From Candidatus Omnitrophota bacterium (GTDB taxonomy: Bacteria; Omnitrophota; Gorgyraeia; 2-01-FULL-45-10), in assembly GCA_026387165.1 (NCBI GenBank), contig JAPLMG010000084.1, positions 1 through 7,919 on the forward strand: 7,919 nt of DNA, read 5' to 3'. Made by a program: the position numbers and the translations under genes. The notes under the pieces are model-generated. The model was not told the DNA's origin, ran no database searches, and was given only the letters and a program-made list of their open reading frames with translations. How positions within the stretch are numbered: position 1 is the stretch's first letter; each line of letters starts with the position of its first letter. Positions 5,203-7,919 of this stretch are shown piece by piece.

Positions 5203-7038
5203 TTAGCGGGTAGTTACAGCCTTCCTGTCAAGGAGGAACAGGGCTTTTAAACCGTTGCTGTCTTTTTCTATCGATACGGGGTTTTTATCATTAAGTATCT
5301 TTTTTACTACTGAAATGAAATCCTTTACTACTGATTTGAGGTTTGCGGCATATTTCTCCCTCAGCGGTTTCAGCGCCGTCTCATCCAACGCGAGGGCGGC
5401 CTTTTCGTTATCTTTGATACCGGAAACATCCTTCCTCCTCAACTTGCTCAATAAAGTATCCACCTCGATTCTTGCCTCTACTGAATCGGGAGTCTCTTTA
5501 TTGACGGCCACGCCAAGCAGATCTTTCAGTTTCTCATATAACTTTGCGGTATCTTTGGCATAATCATCATATATACGGGTTGAGTCCTCCGCCAGGCCTG
5601 TAAATGCCTGTTTGATCAGCCCGAAATCAATACCGCTAAACAGATCCTTTATTGCGCTGGCCGCCTCAACTATCCGGATAGTCTCCTCAAACTCCAAAAT
5701 CGTCTTTTCATCTACATAATTTTTTCCCTTTAACAGGGTTTCCGCGGCACGTATCATCTCGTTCTCAACCTCTGTCTTGCCTTCTTTGTTCCTGAGCGCG
5801 GACATGAATCCTTCAAGCTTATCATTCGAATTAATATTTATTTCCAAAAAATTATCAAACGGGCGGGGGTGGCCATTTTTAGCAGGGTCCTGAGCCTCGC
5901 CTGTAACTTCCTTATCCCTATCAGCTTGACCATATTGTTTTATATCACCGGAAGCGGTCCCATTTTTACCATATACGCCTAAAGATGGCATTTTTGACTC
6001 ATCATCTATCGATCTATTTTTAAGACTGGATTCTTTGACTGCATCTGACGGATTATCGTTAAGCAATTTATCTTCAGGTTTATTGGCCTGGTTTTGAACC
6101 GCTTTTTGACCGGCTGGCGTATCCGATATAGCCATGCCGTTTCCTATCTGCCGGTTAGCTATATTGAGGTAGAATGATGATGGACTTTCAGTATCTTTCT
6201 CAACCGACCAGTCGCTTGCCTGATAATAGTAAGCGCCTGTTTTTGAATTGTAAAAAAACTGATTGCGTAATAAGTATGTAGCTGATGTCATTAACTTATT
6301 TCCGTTCATTTGAAATAAAATTGCTTGCTTTTCGGCTGTATATCTATATTTATCATTTGCTATGTCGTAATAATACTCGTTAAGCATGATCACAAACGAG
6401 TCTCCGGAGGTAGTTACGGCATTTTCTAAAGATATACCGCTACGGCTGTGTGCAGGCTTCTTGCCATCCAGAGATTCTTCTTCCAGGCGGCCGATTATAG
6501 AGTATTGCGATGACTTTCCTGAGTTGCTAACTATGGTAAGCCAGATCTTGCCATCCCTCAGCGTTATTTGGACATTGCAAGCATCCATATGCAGTTTTAC
6601 AGAGCCGGTCTGCTGATTAGCCGTATCTATAATAGCATCCGCCATCTGCTGATCGATAAAATTCGGGTCATCGATCACCGTCTTTAGGGTATTGGTATTT
6701 TGTTTCGACGGCTCCGGGCCCGATCTTTTTTTCTTAAGTTCGGGCGTAACAACCTCACCGGCAGACTTCTTTACTTTCTGCTCAATCTTTGCCTGCATAG
6801 CGTCCGTCTCATTACGCCGTTCTATATTTGCCAGGGCATCGGTGCCTGTCGGCTGGCCCAAAACAGAATTGATAATCCAGCCAGGGCCAAAATTACCTAT
6901 ACTATTTTGCCTGCGCCTATCTTCAATATCCTCTTTGCCCGCAAGACATAAATCGGACAACAATGCAGATAAAAGAAAAACTGCCGGAATAGTTAAAACG
7001 AGCCGCCAAATATTTTTTAAGAAAATATGGTTTTTCAT
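5203..7038 (-). CDS. Large exported protein of unknown family
   Basis: I do not recognise this 611-residue protein. A classical signal peptide (KNHIFLKNIWR, hydrophobic 12-33) has a probable cut after CLA at residue 33. The mature N-terminus (35-120) is charged and helix-prone. Residues ~148-300 look beta-rich and aromatic, with repeated tyrosines (EYYYD, FFYNSKTGAYYYQASDW), suggesting a folded beta domain. Residues ~305-395 are low-complexity polar linker (N, D, K, G, S). Residues ~400-585 are helical and charged, possibly coiled coil. The start ATG at 7038 has AGGAAG 5-6 nt upstream. A consensus promoter (7133-7161) and a leader hairpin precede it. The sigma gene begins 106 nt after its stop with only a weak hairpin between, so some co-expression is possible. 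Location is periplasm, outer surface or secreted. Confidence 0.75.
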   Translation of the reverse strand: MKNHIFLKNIWRLVLTIPAVFLLSALLSDLCLAGKEDIEDRRRQNSIGNFGPGWIINSVLGQPTGTDALANIERRNETDAMQAKIEQKVKKSAGEVVTPELKKKRSGPEPSKQNTNTLKTVIDDPNFIDQQMADAIIDTANQQTGSVKLHMDACNVQITLRDGKIWLTIVSNSGKSSQYSIIGRLEEESLDGKKPAHSRSGISLENAVTTSGDSFVIMLNEYYYDIANDKYRYTAEKQAILFQMNGNKLMTSATYLLRNQFFYNSKTGAYYYQASDWSVEKDTESPSSFYLNIANRQIGNGMAISDTPAGQKAVQNQANKPEDKLLNDNPSDAVKESSLKNRSIDDESKMPSLGVYGKNGTASGDIKQYGQADRDKEVTGEAQDPAKNGHPRPFDNFLEININSNDKLEGFMSALRNKEGKTEVENEMIRAAETLLKGKNYVDEKTILEFEETIRIVEAASAIKDLFSGIDFGLIKQAFTGLAEDSTRIYDDYAKDTAKLYEKLKDLLGVAVNKETPDSVEARIEVDTLLSKLRRKDVSGIKDNEKAALALDETALKPLREKYAANLKSVVKDFISVVKKILNDKNPVSIEKDSNGLKALFLLDRKAVTTR

Positions 7039-7070
7039 AGCTACTTCCTAAAATTATTAATTAAGTGGGC

Positions 7071-7102
7071 AAAAAATAATATTTTCTTGAAAAGAAAATA
7101 TT
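7071..7102 (-). terminator. A/T-rich hairpin plus U-tract in the leader of the 611-residue gene
   Basis: The minus strand has AATATTTTCTT, a TTC loop and AAGAAAATATT (7092-7102 / 7078-7088), then A and six T's (7071-7076). The stem is a perfect 11 bp but almost all A-U. It lies between the promoter at 7133-7161 and the ribosome site, so termination here would stop the message before the gene. It may be an attenuator or only a stabilising 5' hairpin. Confidence 0.5.
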
Positions 7103-7132
7103 ACACCCTTTCCTACTATGATCCTGTATACA

Positions 7133-7161
7133 AGTATAGCATCAAATCCGATAATAGTCAA
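7133..7161 (-). promoter_or_regulatory. Consensus sigma70 promoter of the 611-residue gene
   Basis: TTGACT (7156-7161), a 17-nt spacer and TATACT (7133-7138) give a predicted start near 7126 and a leader of ~88 nt. It uses the housekeeping consensus rather than an obvious ECF-type GGAAC motif. Confidence 0.75.
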
Positions 7162-7185
7162 TGTATGAACTACTAAGGATTTGAT
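7141..7185. promoter_or_regulatory. Inverted repeat bracketing the -35 box, operator-like
   Basis: ATCAAATCC (7141-7149) and GGATTTGAT (7177-7185) are perfect 9-bp arms, 36 bp apart start to start. One arm touches the -10 side of the spacer and the other lies upstream of -35. Such placement suits a dimeric or looping regulator. No regulator gene in the window is an obvious partner. Confidence 0.45.
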
Positions 7186-7203
7186 ATCTTAACAAATGTG
7201 GCA

Positions 7204-7234
7204 AACAGAAGGCCCGGCAAGTTAATACCGGGCC
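7204..7234 (-). terminator. Probable terminator of the cold-shock gene
   Basis: Minus GGCCCGG and CCGGGCC (7228-7234 / 7211-7217) form a GC-rich 7-bp stem with a 10-nt loop, followed by TTCTGTTT. It lies ~19 nt after the csp stop. The U-tract is interrupted, so efficiency is uncertain. Confidence 0.6.
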
Positions 7235-7252
7235 CTTGCTTTCAACGATAGG

Positions 7253-7453
7253 TTACAACTTGTTTACTTTTGATGCCTGTTCTCCTTTTGGACCTTTGGT
7301 GACCTCGCATTCGACGTCCATACCTTCGTCCAGAGTCTTATAGCCATCACCCTGAATCGCGCTGTGATGTACGAATACATCCGTGCCCGAATCAAGTGTA
7401 ATAAATCCATAACCTTTTTGGTTGTTAAACCATTTTACTTTACCCTTTTCCAT
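7253..7453 (-). CDS. csp: Cold-shock domain protein (CspA family)
   Basis: This 66-residue single-domain protein has the normal length for a bacterial Csp. Such proteins bind single-stranded RNA and DNA in the cytoplasm and act as RNA chaperones, often at low temperature or in fast growth. The start GKVKWFNNQKGYGFI contains RNP1 (KGYGFI, 13-18), and RNP2 is VFVHHS (26-31). The aromatic nucleic-acid-binding face (W8, F9, F17, F27, H29) is intact, and the end matches the usual GPKGEQASKV pattern. The start ATG at 7453 has AGGAGG 11 nt and AGGAA 3 nt upstream. The paralogue cannot be named. The gene is monocistronic, with its own promoter ~200 nt upstream, a long structured leader and a terminator. 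Long leaders are known in cold-inducible csp mRNAs. Confidence 0.95.
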   Translation of the reverse strand: MEKGKVKWFNNQKGYGFITLDSGTDVFVHHSAIQGDGYKTLDEGMDVECEVTKGPKGEQASKVNKL

Positions 7454-7501
7454 TGCTTCCTGTTCCTCCTTTCAACTGTATTAAGTACTAAGCTAAGGTG
7501 C

Positions 7502-7567
7502 ATCCGCCTTCGCATCCAACAGAACGCAACCGAGCGCTTCGGCGGATTATTTTGCCATTCTCAAACA
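7502..7567 (-). repeat. 66-bp palindromic dispersed repeat, copy 2
   Basis: This copy matches 1941-2006: both have TGTTTGA, GGCAAA, AATCCGCCGAAGC and terminal GCGAAGGCGGAT on the minus strand, with compensating 1-base indels. The pairing ATCCGCC/GGCGGAT ends are kept although the centre differs. Here it lies within the csp leader, between a U-tract (7578-7584) and the ribosome site. A 10-bp perfect inverted repeat (7547-7556 / 7570-7579) joins the element to the U-tract. Confidence 0.7.
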
Positions 7568-7577
7568 GCGGCAAAAT

Positions 7578-7595
7578 AAAAAAACCGCAAGGTTT
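7578..7595 (-). terminator. Short terminator-like hairpin in csp leader
   Basis: Minus AAACC, loop TTGC and GGTTT (7591-7595 / 7582-7586) form a 5-bp stem running into seven T's (7578-7584), then ATTTT. The stem is weak for a terminator but the U-tract is strong. It lies ~50-65 nt after the predicted csp start. Its 5' arm is shared with an alternative helix. Confidence 0.5.
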
Positions 7596-7644
7596 AGTCT
7601 CTACCTCACGGGGACAAGATGCTAATAACCTCAACTACTACTTG
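7578..7644 (-). ncRNA. csp leader with antiterminator/terminator-like alternative folds
   Basis: From the predicted start near 7644 the RNA can form a long hairpin. AGGUU(AU)UAG (7622-7631) pairs with CUAAACCU (7590-7597) with one 2-nt bulge. Stacked inside are UCUU/GAGA (7616-7619 / 7598-7601), a small internal loop and CC/GG around a CCGUGA loop. The 3' strand of the outer helix is also the 5' arm of the terminator-like hairpin, so the two folds exclude each other. That is the layout of a riboswitch, protein-responsive or temperature-responsive attenuator. It matches no family I can name. Confidence 0.45.
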
Positions 7645-7650
7645 TGAAAG

Positions 7651-7679
7651 ATTGTACTCCACCGGATCAATTTTGTCAA
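7651..7679 (-). promoter_or_regulatory. Near-perfect sigma70 promoter of the csp transcript
   Basis: TTGACA (7674-7679), a 17-nt spacer and TACAAT (7651-7656) predict a start near 7644, giving ~190 nt of leader before csp. The -35 region shares the 12-mer CTTGACAAAATT with the rrn promoter at 560-587. Confidence 0.8.
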
Positions 7680-7711
7680 GAGATTTCTGACACCTTATGG
7701 CGATTTAGAAA

Positions 7712-7745
7712 AGAATTTTAGATTCCTGAAAGAAGCTAAAATTCT
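7712..7745 (-). repeat. 10-bp inverted repeat upstream of the csp promoter
   Basis: AGAATTTTAG (7712-7721) and CTAAAATTCT (7736-7745) are perfect arms with a 14-nt loop. On the minus strand a T-rich tail (TTTTCT) follows, so it could be a weak terminator for a gene beyond the window. It may also just be A/T-rich upstream DNA. Nothing else of note is seen in 7680-7840. Confidence 0.35.
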
Positions 7746-7844
7746 GTCAAAATTTTTCCGGAATAAATTGGCATGCCTAATCACTTGCGTCCAAATTAAC
7801 ATTGCATACTCGTCGAGAAACTTATTTTGAGATACTAAATCATG

Positions 7845-7919
7845 TCATGCCCGCGAAAGCATGCCCTGAGCGAAGTCGAAGGGCGGGCATCCATAAACAA
7901 TCCTCGTCTGGATTCCCGC
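7845..7919. repeat. Nested palindromic repeat running off the window end
   Basis: ATGCCCGC (7847-7854) pairs with GCGGGCAT (7883-7890), and inside them CCCT/AGGG (7864-7867 / 7880-7883) bracket GAGCGAAGTCGA. A further GGATTCCCGC at the very end looks like the first arm of another palindrome whose partner is outside. Compact elements of this style are typical of dispersed intergenic repeats. No coding capacity is seen. Confidence 0.6.

Noticed and set aside
7578..7644. Match of the csp leader to preQ1, fluoride, guanidine, ZTP or T-box RNAs
   Set aside because: None of the conserved cores I know for these families is present.

Overview
All the genes read on the minus strand, so transcription runs from high to low coordinates. 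The window holds the 5' end of a bacterial 16S rRNA gene and five protein genes. In transcription order these are a cold-shock protein, a 611-residue secreted protein of unknown family, an ECF sigma factor with a FecR-type membrane partner, a secreted protein with three internal repeats, tyrosyl-tRNA synthetase, and then the rrn leader and 16S. The 16S start, TonB-free sigma/FecR pair, short palindromic repeats and large orphan exported proteins suggest an uncultured Gram-negative lineage. Candidatus Omnitrophota or a relative is my best guess, but sequence reading alone cannot settle this.

Layout. Bases 1-188 are 16S rRNA. Bases 189-708 carry no convincing protein gene. They contain a strong sigma70 promoter (560-587), a structured leader, two tandem intrinsic-terminator hairpins (378-433), a boxA-like antitermination site (361-373) and an imperfect palindrome (261-290). 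tyrS lies at 709-1917 with a promoter almost touching its start codon. A 66-bp palindromic repeat and a strong terminator separate it from the 331-residue secreted repeat protein (2072-3067). Another strong terminator precedes the sigma/FecR operon (3177-5096). The 611-residue exported protein (5203-7038) has its own consensus promoter and a leader hairpin. The cold-shock gene (7253-7453) has a leader of about 190 nt driven by a near-perfect sigma70 promoter. Bases 7680-7919 hold only inverted repeats and a genome-repeat-like palindrome that runs off the end.

How the parts may work together. The sigma factor and FecR protein look like a cell-surface signalling pair: the membrane protein would hold the sigma factor until a periplasmic signal arrives, and the C-terminal TPR repeats would give it a protein-binding arm outside the cytoplasm. 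The exported proteins on either side are plausible partners or targets, but only proximity supports that. tyrS, 16S and csp are housekeeping genes.

The most unusual signal is regulatory. Three consensus promoters (rrn, the 611-residue gene, csp) are each followed, before the gene they face, by a hairpin plus U-tract. In the rrn and csp leaders an upstream segment can pair with the 5' arm of that hairpin, which is the usual logic of transcription attenuation. The csp leader is the best candidate for an undescribed regulatory RNA.
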